Positions 23,069-30,715 of a DNA stretch of 64,000 bases are shown piece after piece. Every line of letters starts with the position of its first letter. Position 1 is the first letter of the stretch. Both the position numbers and the translations under genes were made by a program. The DNA is from DT-110 sp030148525 (GTDB lineage: Bacteria > Bacteroidota > Bacteroidia > Chitinophagales > Saprospiraceae), in assembly GCA_965227445.1 (NCBI GenBank), contig OZ245751.1, positions 248,001-312,000 of the forward strand, written 5' to 3'. The notes beneath the pieces are model-generated. The model was not told the DNA's origin, did not search any database, and saw nothing but the letters and a program-made list of their open reading frames with translations.

Positions 23069-25987
23069 ATGGGTTTGAAAAGGAAAACGTTAGCGGTCCT
23101 GATTTTAGTGGGGGTAGGTCTGATTTCTTCCTGTGTAACACAAAAGAGTAAGGATGACCTGTCGGGCCTGGGAAAGGTATACCACAACACCACTGCCCGG
23201 TACAACGGTTACTTTAACGCCAAGGAGTTGATGGCCGAATCCATGCTCACCCTGCAGGATCAGCAGCAAGATCGCTACAGCCAGCTACTCGATATCTACC
23301 CGTACTCACCGGAGACCAATATTCAGCCAATTAAGGCCAACCTCGACCAGGCCATTGAAAAATGCTCCCGCGTAGTAGCCCTGCACCGCCAGTCTGACTG
23401 GACGGACGATTGCTACTTGCTGGTGGGTAAGGCCCAATACCTGGCGCAGGATTATGAGTCGGCCGAAGAAACGCTGCGGTACCTCATTAATAACTTTGAT
23501 CCGGTAGAGGAAGCTAAAGATGAACTCCGGGCGGAGCAATCTGCTGAGAAATCCGAGAAAAAAGTCAGTGCCAAAAAATTGGCCCGCCAACGCAAAAAAG
23601 AAGCCAAAAAACGCCGCAAGGAATACAACCGCGAGGTGCGTCGCCGCAAAAAGGGAAAGAGTGCTCGTAACGAAAGCCTCAAGGAGGAGCTGAAAGAGGA
23701 TGAGCCAGCGGTTGATCTGGCAGCCAAAGAAGAGGCAAAAGCCAACCGCATCATCACCGATGAAGATGTGGAACTCCCCGAGAATTATTTTATGAAGCAC
23801 CGTCCGGCATTTCAGGAAGGTCAGATCTGGCTCGCCAAGGTGCTGATCGAACGGGCTAATTACGACGGAGCTGCCCGGTTGCTCAATGAGCGTCAGGAAG
23901 ATCCGCGCATGTTCGATGACCTGAAAGAAGAGCTCTGGACCACCCAGGCTTATCTGTATTTTGCTCAGGAAGAATATCAACTGGCTATCGCTCCTCTGCA
24001 AAATGCGGTGCGATTTGCTAACGACCGGGAACAGAAAGCACGCTACTCGTTTATCCTCGCCCAGCTACAGGAGCGATCCGGACAAACGGGACAGGCTGTT
24101 GCCAGCTACGAAGATGCAATCAAGTACAGCAGCGATTACGAGCTGGAGTTCAATGCACGTCTGAATATGACCATCGGTGGTTATCGGGCCGGGTCCCAGG
24201 CACCCGGCAAGGCGCTGGCCGACCTCGAAAAGCTACTGAAAGACGATAAGAACATCGATTTCGCCGACCAGATATACTATGCCATGGCGGAAATCGCCCT
24301 GAAAGATGGCCAAAAACAACAAGGAATCGAGTACTTGCGTAAAAGTCTGGCTATGGGTGCCGGCAATCAAGCCCAGCGTGCAGAAGCCTACCTCACTCTG
24401 GGCGACCTCTATTACGACGATGAGGAATTTGTCCAGGCCAAACTCTATTTCGATAGTACCCTGACGGCTATGCCGAAAACGGATCTTCGGTACACCCGGG
24501 TCGAAAAGCTGGCTACTAACCTCACCGATATTGCGACCAATCTGACGACTATCGAACTTCAGGATTCTCTGCTCCGAATTGGTGATCTATCCGTAGATGA
24601 ACAGCGTGAATTCGCCTACAATCTCCTGAAAAAGGAACAGGAAGCAGCCCGTCAGGCTGCTGCTGCCGCAAATAATCCGGGTACAAATGGCGGCCGCCCG
24701 ACTGCCCGGCGGCAGGATATGAGCCTGAATGGCCCGGCCCTGCAGAAGGAGAGTTCCTTCTTTGCTTACGATGATCGCAGTATCAAACGCGGCAAGCGCG
24801 ACTTCCAGGCAAAATGGGGCAATCGCAGCCTGCAAGACAACTGGCGCCGCTCCAACACCCGCGGTTTGGAGACGGATTCCGCTACCGAAGAACAAGAAGA
24901 AGAGATCGTAGCCGCTGCTGCCTCGGCACTGACGGATGAGCAATTGGACCAACTGCTGGCCGATGTGCCACGCACCGAATCCGACAAGCGACGGGCAGAA
25001 CTGGCCATTTTGGAAGCCATGTTCCAGTTGGGATCACTCTATCGGGATCGCCTCGATAATAACCAGAAATCAATCGAGATACTGGAGGCCATGAATGAGC
25101 GTTTTCCGCGCAATAACTACCAGCTAGATTCCTGGTACTATTTATACCTGGCCTACCGAAATGAGGGTGATATTGCCAACTCCGACCGGTACAAAGAGAA
25201 GATACTGGATAAATATTCCAGCTCTACCTACGCGCAGGTGCTGCGTAATCCTGATTTCGCCAAGGATTTGGCGAATAAAGAAAAAGAGATCAACCTCTTC
25301 TACGATCAGGCGCTTAAAGCGTTTGAAGGTGGCGAACACGCCAAAGCAAAACAAATGGCCGATCAGGCGAAAGTGCGCTTTGGGGTCGACAATGCACTAC
25401 AACCTCGTTTTGCGCTGCTGACGGCCATGTGTATTGGCGGTATGGAAGGGGAAGCTGCCTACAAACAGGCACTCTCAGAAGTTATCTCGAAATACGCCGA
25501 TACCGACGCCCAACGGCGGGCACGGGAAATCCTGCGTATTTTGGGGGGAGCAACTGCCGCCTTGCCCGGGGAAACCCAAGAGCAAAATAATACCAAGTTC
25601 ACCCTGGAAGACAAACAGGTGCACTATATCCTGGTCGTATTCAACGGTGAGGTGAACCTGAATCAAGCCAAAATAGCCGTTTCGGATTATCACCGCGAAT
25701 ACCATAAATTGGATCGCCTGCAGATTTCCAACGTATTCCTTGGCTCTACACCCCAGGACCGACTACCCATCCTCATCGTTCGTCGGTTTAAGGATATGGA
25801 CGAATCCATGAAATACTACCAGGGCGTCGTGCAGAATTCCGGTGAATACATCCCCGAAGGCACCGAATACCAGGTTTTTGCTGTAAGCCTCAACAACTAC
25901 CGCGAGATATTACGCAAGAAAAGCCTCAACGGATATAAGGCCTTCTTCGAGAGTAATTACTTCAATTCCGGCCGCGGAAGCAGGTGA
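23069..25987 (+). CDS. porW: Type IX secretion/gliding lipoprotein PorW/SprE
   Basis: The 972-residue protein has a lipobox at LISSC (Cys22) and then LGKVYHNTTARYNGYFNAKELM, the family hallmark of PorW/SprE, followed by many TPR-like helices. A very basic stretch (about residues 165-210, with KKLARQRKKEAKKRRK) and an acidic one follow it. The C-terminal region (about 850-960) reads HYILVVFNGEVNLNQAKIAVSDYHREYH, a conserved domain of this family. PorW/SprE links the PorK/N ring to the PorL/M motor of type IX secretion and, in gliding species, motility. It is transcribed alone, divergent from the M23 peptidase, and followed by a heptad array. Confidence 0.88.
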   Translation: MGLKRKTLAVLILVGVGLISSCVTQKSKDDLSGLGKVYHNTTARYNGYFNAKELMAESMLTLQDQQQDRYSQLLDIYPYSPETNIQPIKANLDQAIEKCSRVVALHRQSDWTDDCYLLVGKAQYLAQDYESAEETLRYLINNFDPVEEAKDELRAEQSAEKSEKKVSAKKLARQRKKEAKKRRKEYNREVRRRKKGKSARNESLKEELKEDEPAVDLAAKEEAKANRIITDEDVELPENYFMKHRPAFQEGQIWLAKVLIERANYDGAARLLNERQEDPRMFDDLKEELWTTQAYLYFAQEEYQLAIAPLQNAVRFANDREQKARYSFILAQLQERSGQTGQAVASYEDAIKYSSDYELEFNARLNMTIGGYRAGSQAPGKALADLEKLLKDDKNIDFADQIYYAMAEIALKDGQKQQGIEYLRKSLAMGAGNQAQRAEAYLTLGDLYYDDEEFVQAKLYFDSTLTAMPKTDLRYTRVEKLATNLTDIATNLTTIELQDSLLRIGDLSVDEQREFAYNLLKKEQEAARQAAAAANNPGTNGGRPTARRQDMSLNGPALQKESSFFAYDDRSIKRGKRDFQAKWGNRSLQDNWRRSNTRGLETDSATEEQEEEIVAAAASALTDEQLDQLLADVPRTESDKRRAELAILEAMFQLGSLYRDRLDNNQKSIEILEAMNERFPRNNYQLDSWYYLYLAYRNEGDIANSDRYKEKILDKYSSSTYAQVLRNPDFAKDLANKEKEINLFYDQALKAFEGGEHAKAKQMADQAKVRFGVDNALQPRFALLTAMCIGGMEGEAAYKQALSEVISKYADTDAQRRAREILRILGGATAALPGETQEQNNTKFTLEDKQVHYILVVFNGEVNLNQAKIAVSDYHREYHKLDRLQISNVFLGSTPQDRLPILIVRRFKDMDESMKYYQGVVQNSGEYIPEGTEYQVFAVSLNNYREILRKKSLNGYKAFFESNYFNSGRGSR

Positions 25988-25992
25988 ATATA

Positions 25993-26034
25993 CAGGTTTG
26001 AGGTTTGAGGTTTGAGGTTTGAGGTTTGAGGTGT
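25993..26034 (+). repeat. Heptad array, GAGGTTT type
   Basis: Six 7-base units, CAGGTTT, four GAGGTTT and GAGGTGT, begin five bases after the porW stop. The same unit recurs at 30584 and 43658. A further single GAGGTTT follows at about 26042. Confidence 0.8.
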
Positions 26035-26131
26035 GGGTACAGAGGTTTGCATCTTTTAAGCTGGTACCTGAAGTCCTTAACATATCTAACCTGTCTAAGT
26101 ACCAAATACCAATAATAGATACGCGAAATCC

Positions 26132-26437
26132 ATGAACAACGAACGCTTACTGCAATTCCTGCGAATAGTCGCTATCCTGGAAGGGGTCAGCTATTTGTCC
26201 TTCGCGATTACCATGCCACTAAAATACTGGTACGAAATGCACGGGCCGAACTACGTAGTGGGGATGGCCCATGGTTTACTGTTCATCGCTTACCTGGCAG
26301 CAGTTGGGCTGAGTGCACTGCGCTTTAAGTGGTCGTTCATGAATACGTTCTGGAGCGGACTGGCGTCGCTCATTCCCTTTGGCACCTTCGTGATGGATCA
26401 CCGCTTTTTCCGCCACGAAGTCCGGAAATGGACGTAA
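26132..26437 (+). CDS. DUF3817-family integral membrane protein
   Basis: The 101-residue product has three hydrophobic helices (about 8-28, 43-62, 66-88) and the family's landmarks LRIVAILEGVSYL, MPLKYW, VGMAHGLLFIAYL and IPFGTFVMDHRFFR. DUF3817 proteins are small inner-membrane proteins of unknown function, sometimes found next to transporters. Here it stands alone between porW and the lytic transglycosylase. Length matches the family. Confidence 0.88.
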   Translation: MNNERLLQFLRIVAILEGVSYLSFAITMPLKYWYEMHGPNYVVGMAHGLLFIAYLAAVGLSALRFKWSFMNTFWSGLASLIPFGTFVMDHRFFRHEVRKWT

Positions 26438-26494
26438 AGGGTCTCCCGCTTCAAAGCAACTTTTTCATTAAGCTTTGAAAGAAAGATCTTAAAA

Positions 26495-26593
26495 AGGTTG
26501 AGGTTCAGGCTAAGGTTGAGGTTCAGGTTCCCTCCTTCACTGCGTTTCGGCGGGCGGGGAGGGTTGAGGTTAAGACTAAGTACTCTGTAATCT
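26495..26593 (+). repeat. Hexad array AGGTTG/AGGTTC with a solo inverted-repeat end
   Basis: Six 6-base units (AGGTTG AGGTTC AGGCTA AGGTTG AGGTTC AGGTTC, 26495-26530) are followed by GAGGTTGAGGTTAAG (from about 26562) and then AGTACTCTGTAATCT (26579-26593), the end sequence of the element at 21767. Array and end sequence lie together at both places, so they may move or arise together. Confidence 0.55.
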
Positions 26594-26641
26594 ATTACCA
26601 TTCACACTTCAGCTTCTGATTTCAAACTTCTGACCTCTGAT

Positions 26642-27568
26642 CTATTCAGGCACTCTTATCTCGTACGAATTCCCACTGCTAATGGTCAGTGTATGACTCA
26701 GTAGCCAGGGGTTATAGACTTTCAGCAAGCGATACGTTGTACCGTGCTCTTCGGCAAAATCACCCAGATTGCTTATGCTTTCCGTTACCGTGATGGTTTT
26801 GTAGTCATCAAGCGGTTGGTAACCATCGGACTGGTCGAAGTAGAAGCCAAACCGCCTGGGTTCCTTTAGAATTTCCTTGATGGCGATTATACGGAAGACA
26901 TAGCGGGAAGTCTCCTCATTGAGGTTGAGGTCAAAGTAGGAGTCGGCACGCTGTTGTTCCAGGTCGCGTGCCATGCGGGTTTCGCCCATATTGTAGGCGG
27001 CGGCGGCCAGTGTCCAGCTGCCAAACCGGTCTTTCAGGTGCTGTATGTATTTGCAGGCAGCATCGGTAATCTTTTCTACGTGGAAGCGCTCATCCACTTC
27101 CCGGTTGACCTCCAGGTCGTAGTGGTTAGCCATGGTTGGCATAAACTGCCAAAGCCCTTTGGCTCCGGCCGGAGAGGTAGCGTGGCTGAGGTTGCTCTCC
27201 GCAACGGCCAGGTACTTGAAATCATCGGGAATACCGTGTTTTTTTAGGATGGGTTCAATGACCGGAAAGTACCGGTACATCTTTTTAATATTCAGGGAAG
27301 TACTGGAATGCCAGTACGAATTGACCATGAGCTCCCGGTCGAGTCGCTCACGTACGTCGAAATTCTTTTGGATAGGTAGTTTCTCACCCGCGAAATCGTA
27401 GGATTTGTCCAAGTCTATACCCTTTACAATTTGGGGCAAATTACGATCATCGACTGGCGGAGGAACCTGCGTAGAAGCAGGTGCTTTCGATTCGGTATTT
27501 GAACGGAGGAACAGCATGCCCAACATGGCTGAGGCAATAATGGCGTATACAATCAATAAGCGATTCAT
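26642..27568 (-). CDS. Lytic transglycosylase (MltD-like)
   Basis: The 308-residue protein has an N-terminal helix (about residues 4-20) that is a signal or anchor, followed by an SLT domain. Glu124 in FKYLAVAESNLSHATSPAGAKGLWQFMP is the catalytic acid, then NMGETRMARDLE and ETSRYVFRIIAIKEI follow, as in MltD/SLT family 1 enzymes. It cuts glycan strands with formation of an anhydro end. A C-terminal segment (about 255-308, ITVTESISNLGDFAEEHGTTYRLLKVYNPWL) resembles a LysM-like repeat. It is monocistronic; the region upstream to 27791 carries a 9-base array. Confidence 0.88.
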   Translation of the reverse strand: MNRLLIVYAIIASAMLGMLFLRSNTESKAPASTQVPPPVDDRNLPQIVKGIDLDKSYDFAGEKLPIQKNFDVRERLDRELMVNSYWHSSTSLNIKKMYRYFPVIEPILKKHGIPDDFKYLAVAESNLSHATSPAGAKGLWQFMPTMANHYDLEVNREVDERFHVEKITDAACKYIQHLKDRFGSWTLAAAAYNMGETRMARDLEQQRADSYFDLNLNEETSRYVFRIIAIKEILKEPRRFGFYFDQSDGYQPLDDYKTITVTESISNLGDFAEEHGTTYRLLKVYNPWLLSHTLTISSGNSYEIRVPE

Positions 27569-27705
27569 ATCCTTTCCTGGTTTGAAGTGGTAGAACGTTC
27601 CGGTAATGTGTTTACGTGTGGAAAAGGTACTAAAAAGTTGGGTTAATGCCCACTACGCTTATGAATGTCAGGAAGTTGGCTTAAGGTGAGGCCTTTGTCG
27701 AGGAA

Positions 27706-27793
27706 GGGACAGGAGGGACAGAAGAGATTAGAGGGGGTTGGATTTTCTCGCCAGGTCCCTTGAGTCCCTGTAGTCCCTTGAGTCCCTGTAGTC
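27706..27793. repeat. 9-base repeat array with inverted partner
   Basis: GGGACAGGA GGGACAGAA (27706-27723) faces GTCCCTTGA GTCCCTGTA, twice (27755-27790), so the two sides can pair in part. The right side runs into the DUF2480 stop at 27792. The rest of the 222-bp gap shows nothing else. Confidence 0.6.
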
Positions 27794-28310
27794 ACTTTCG
27801 TCTTTTCTTATAGATCGGCACCGTAGAACACGGTTCTCCAAACATAATACTCCGTGCGACCGGACGCAGTTTCTCGGTGATCATTACGTAGGCCGTGAGG
27901 GGGACCGGGAGGTCACTGCATCCTTTTATGACCAAGAGGGCATCCTCGTAATCAGCCGCGTCGATGCGGTCAATCACTTTACTAAAGTGTCTGATCAGAT
28001 AGTCGTCTTTGGACCCCTGAAATACTTCGGAGGCATAGGGGGTGGCGTAAGCAGTTACCAGCATATAGGCCCAAACCGGAATGATGGCATCCGTAGAACA
28101 ATGGACCAACAGGATTTTATCCTGGTAGGTGCTCCAATCGTGTTCTTTGAGTGCTTCCCGAAAGTCTTTTTCTTTCAGGATCAATTCTTTGAAGAGGTAG
28201 TCTTTGAGATCAAAATGAACTATCTCTGCTTTGGGAAGATAGTCTTCCAGCTTGAAGGTGATCAGCCCGCTTTGGGCAATGCGGTTTACTAATGGTTTCT
28301 CAGTACTCAT
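27792..28310 (-). CDS. DUF2480-family protein
   Basis: The 172-residue cytosolic protein matches a Bacteroidota-specific family: VNRIAQSGLITFKLEDYLP, FDLKDYLFKELILKEKDFREALKEHDW in part, then VHCSTDAIIPVWAYML and the highly conserved end ARSIMFGEPCSTVPIYKKRRK. No function is known for DUF2480. It lies 15 bp downstream of scpB on the same strand, so the two are probably co-transcribed. Length matches the family. Confidence 0.88.
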   Translation of the reverse strand: MSTEKPLVNRIAQSGLITFKLEDYLPKAEIVHFDLKDYLFKELILKEKDFREALKEHDWSTYQDKILLVHCSTDAIIPVWAYMLVTAYATPYASEVFQGSKDDYLIRHFSKVIDRIDAADYEDALLVIKGCSDLPVPLTAYVMITEKLRPVARSIMFGEPCSTVPIYKKRRK

Positions 28311-28325
28311 GTTCGGTTTTTTCTA

Positions 28326-28916
28326 TCATTCTTCCTCGGTACCAGCATTTTCTTCAATTGGGGCCTGCTCGCCAATGCTGTTATCCGGTGCTTTAAAGTC
28401 CTTGGGTTGTGGCAGGTCTTTCAGGCTTTTTAAACCAAAATAATCCATGAACTTTTCACTGGTTCCGTAGAGCAGGGGGCGACCGGGTCCTTCATCCCGA
28501 CCTAATATGGTAACAAGATCTTTTTCCAATAGTTTCTGGATACTGTAATCGCAGCTGACACCACGGATCTTCTCCATTTCCGTTTTGGTAACGGGTTGCT
28601 TATAGGCAATGATGGAAAGGGTTTCCAGAGCGGCCCGGGAAAGTCGTTTGCGGGCCTTTTTTTTGAGGTAGGTACCGATCAGGCCATGGTAGGCGCCCTT
28701 GGTCAGGAATTGATAGCCATCAGCTATCTCAACCAGCTCAAAGGAAAAATCTTCCGATTGGTATTTTTCCCGCAGGGCCTGAATGGCATCTTCTATTTCC
28801 GGATTGGGGATTTTCAGGCCGAAATGCTCCTCCAGGACCTTGGAAATATCCTTGAAAGGGATGGCACTCTCCGCCGTGAAAATGAGACTTTCTATGTGTT
28901 GTTGGAGTTGCTTCAC
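28326..28916 (-). CDS. scpB: SMC-Scp complex subunit ScpB
   Basis: The 196-residue protein is a winged-helix partner of ScpA in the SMC condensin that organises and separates chromosomes. Landmarks are HIESLIFTAESAI at the N-terminus, ALETLSIIAYKQPVTKTEMEKIRGV, and LVTILGRDEGPGRPLLYGTSEKFMDYF. The C-terminal 25 residues are acidic and probably disordered, as is usual. scpA and smc are not in the window. It is followed by DUF2480. Confidence 0.92.
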   Translation of the reverse strand: MKQLQQHIESLIFTAESAIPFKDISKVLEEHFGLKIPNPEIEDAIQALREKYQSEDFSFELVEIADGYQFLTKGAYHGLIGTYLKKKARKRLSRAALETLSIIAYKQPVTKTEMEKIRGVSCDYSIQKLLEKDLVTILGRDEGPGRPLLYGTSEKFMDYFGLKSLKDLPQPKDFKAPDNSIGEQAPIEENAGTEEE

Positions 28917-28953
28917 CGTCCGTATTTTGGGCGAAAATACGGAATTCCGGCGA

Positions 28954-29319
28954 TCAAGCCGGAATATAGGGGCGCAACCAAATGGTTAGGAGGTAGATCG
29001 TAAGGAAAAATGCGATCAGCGATCCCAGTGCGTAGTAATTGTTCCAGTTCGTGGGTGCCTCCTGCTGGCCGGAATCTGCATCCGGAATGTCTAGGTCAAG
29101 GTCGTAGGCAAAGTCGTTCCCCTCCCGATCAATCCGCAATTCGCAGAGATCTTCGTCGAGCAAAAAAGAATAGGTCTTGGTCTGACACACATTAAAATCG
29201 ATCAGGATTACTCTCGAATTACAATGAACCACCAAATGCCCGGTGGAAGCACCGTGGTAGACACCTACCGTAAATTGTCGACCTCTTTGATTTGTAACTT
29301 GCCAGTTGAGTTGTGCCAA
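28954..29319 (-). CDS. C-terminally anchored small membrane protein, unknown
   Basis: The 121-residue product starts at a TTG (29319) with an AGGGA-type Shine-Dalgarno a few bases upstream; no ATG fits the frame. The first 85 residues look like a small beta-rich soluble domain (QFTVGVYHGASTGHLVVHCNSRVILIDF), then an acidic linker and one C-terminal helix (about 97-115). No family is recognised. It lies 37 bp before scpB on the same strand, so it may open that operon. The start is uncertain. Confidence 0.6.
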   Translation of the reverse strand: MAQLNWQVTNQRGRQFTVGVYHGASTGHLVVHCNSRVILIDFNVCQTKTYSFLLDEDLCELRIDREGNDFAYDLDLDIPDADSGQQEAPTNWNNYYALGSLIAFFLTIYLLTIWLRPYIPA

Positions 29320-29372
29320 ATCCCTGTGTGTTATGCACCTGCAAAAGGCGGGTACGAGTTAACGAATGCAGT

Positions 29373-29472
29373 AATATCGACCAAAGGTGGTTTTAGCCTA
29401 AACCACCTCGGATCAATTGTATACGTGCCTAAAAGGTCAGGACGACCCCAACCTTTTTCGGAAGTGGTATAA
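29373..29472 (-). repeat. TATACCG...CGGTATA intergenic repeat, copy 5 (reverse, degenerate)
   Basis: Read on the minus strand, TATACCACTTCCGAAAAAGG, TTGGGG, CCTTTT, TATA and GAGGTGGTTT / AAACCACC follow in the order of copy 1, ending TCGATATTA. The GGTGGTTT/AAACCACC arm (29386-29407) is still a perfect hairpin. It fills part of the gap of about 400 bp before paaY; nothing else is evident there. Confidence 0.5.
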
Positions 29473-29715
29473 CGGTAGTTTGTACGAGAGGAAGTTGGAG
29501 GGGCACTTCAGCAAGTAAACATGCCGGTTACGAATCAGATGCTACCGTTCACTGACTCATAAAATACAATTTTTTACCCTTACCCGCAATATATGGTAGT
29601 CGGGAATCGTTCTATTTAACTTTTGTCTTCACGAAATAGGTCAATCCGGCCAGACGCTCTCCGGATTTCTGAACCACTTGCTTATATTGACCGGCAACCA
29701 GAACGTTTATTAGCT

Positions 29716-30312
29716 ATGATTTATGCCTTTAAGGGATTTGTGCCGGTAGTACACGAAACGTCCTACGTCCATCCTCAGGCCACCGTCACCGGAAATGTGA
29801 TCATTGGCCGGGATGTATACATTGGTCCCGGTGCTGCTATCCGTGGCGATTGGGGTGGGATTGAAATAGCCGACGGCTGCAATGTCCAGGAAAATTGTAC
29901 CATTCACATGTTCCCGGGCGTAACTGTCCGGCTGGAGGAGTCCGCCCATATCGGTCACGGAGCCATCATACACGGGGCCCACATCGGAGCTAACGTGATG
30001 GTTGGCATGAATGCTGTGGTCATGGATGACGCCACCATCGGGGAGGGGAGTATTATCGGGGCACTCGCCTTCATCAAGGCCAAAAGCAAGATTCCTCCAC
30101 GTTCGTTGGTTGTTGGGAACCCCGGGCGCATCATCAAAGAGGTAAGCGACGACATGCTGGCCTGGAAAACCAAAGGTACCAAACTCTATCAGTCGCTGCC
30201 CGGTGAACTTTACGAATCCCTCGAACCCTGCGAGCCCCTGCGGGAAATACCTGCTGACCGACCCGATCAGGCCCGGTTGTACGACACCTGGGAGGATATT
30301 AAGAAGGGATAG
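29716..30312 (+). CDS. paaY: PaaY-like hexapeptide-repeat protein (gamma-carbonic-anhydrase fold)
   Basis: The 198-residue protein begins MIYAFKGFVPVVHETSYVHP and continues in left-handed beta-helix hexapeptides with the metal-site residues of the gamma-CA fold (NVQENCTIHMFPG, AHIGHGAIIHGAHIG). The sequence follows PaaY of phenylacetate catabolism closely; PaaY is a thioesterase that clears dead-end CoA esters. The start at 29716 replaces a TTG-initiated longer frame and fits PaaY. paaZ follows, 400 bp later, supporting the name. Other gamma-CA-like roles remain possible. Confidence 0.85.
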   Translation: MIYAFKGFVPVVHETSYVHPQATVTGNVIIGRDVYIGPGAAIRGDWGGIEIADGCNVQENCTIHMFPGVTVRLEESAHIGHGAIIHGAHIGANVMVGMNAVVMDDATIGEGSIIGALAFIKAKSKIPPRSLVVGNPGRIIKEVSDDMLAWKTKGTKLYQSLPGELYESLEPCEPLREIPADRPDQARLYDTWEDIKKG

Positions 30313-30360
30313 TGTTCTGATGAATGTAGTTTTCTGTTTTTTTGAGGCTATTCCTCCACC

Positions 30361-30606
30361 AGTCGGCAGTTTAAGCCCATCCGCTTCATTGGTGGGAGTG
30401 AAGTTTCGGTCGGCAGCCCATCCGCTTCATTGGTGGGAGTGAAGTCAGTAACCATCTAATCTTTCCTGTGGATCGTCGGCCTATTTTGGAGAGTCCGTAT
30501 TTGGCAGTTCTCATTTAACAGTTCTCCGTTGGCTACAGGTAGTTCATTTCCGATTTCCGCCCTCCGATTTCAAAATCAGTCGGCAGGTGTGAGGTTTGAG
30601 GTAGTA
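30361..30606 (+). repeat. Direct 30-bp repeat and GTGTGAGGTTTG heptads before paaZ
   Basis: GCCCATCCGCTTCATTGGTG and its continuation to GGAGTGAAGT occur exactly at 30375-30404 and 30416-30445 (41 bp apart), each preceded by a GTCGGCAG box; a third GTCGGCAG is at 30579. Heptads CAGGTGT GAGGTTT GAGGTAG follow at 30584-30604. The 403-bp gap between paaY and paaZ holds these repeats and, near 30656, TATCTTCG, a one-mismatch -7 element. Confidence 0.6.
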
Positions 30607-30715
30607 GGATTTTAGTACCTACTACCCAATACCCACTACTTTCTACCAAATTTACTATCTTCGCTAACGAACATTCATTCGTATAGCCTTAAGACCAATA
30701 AAACCAAACCAACCA

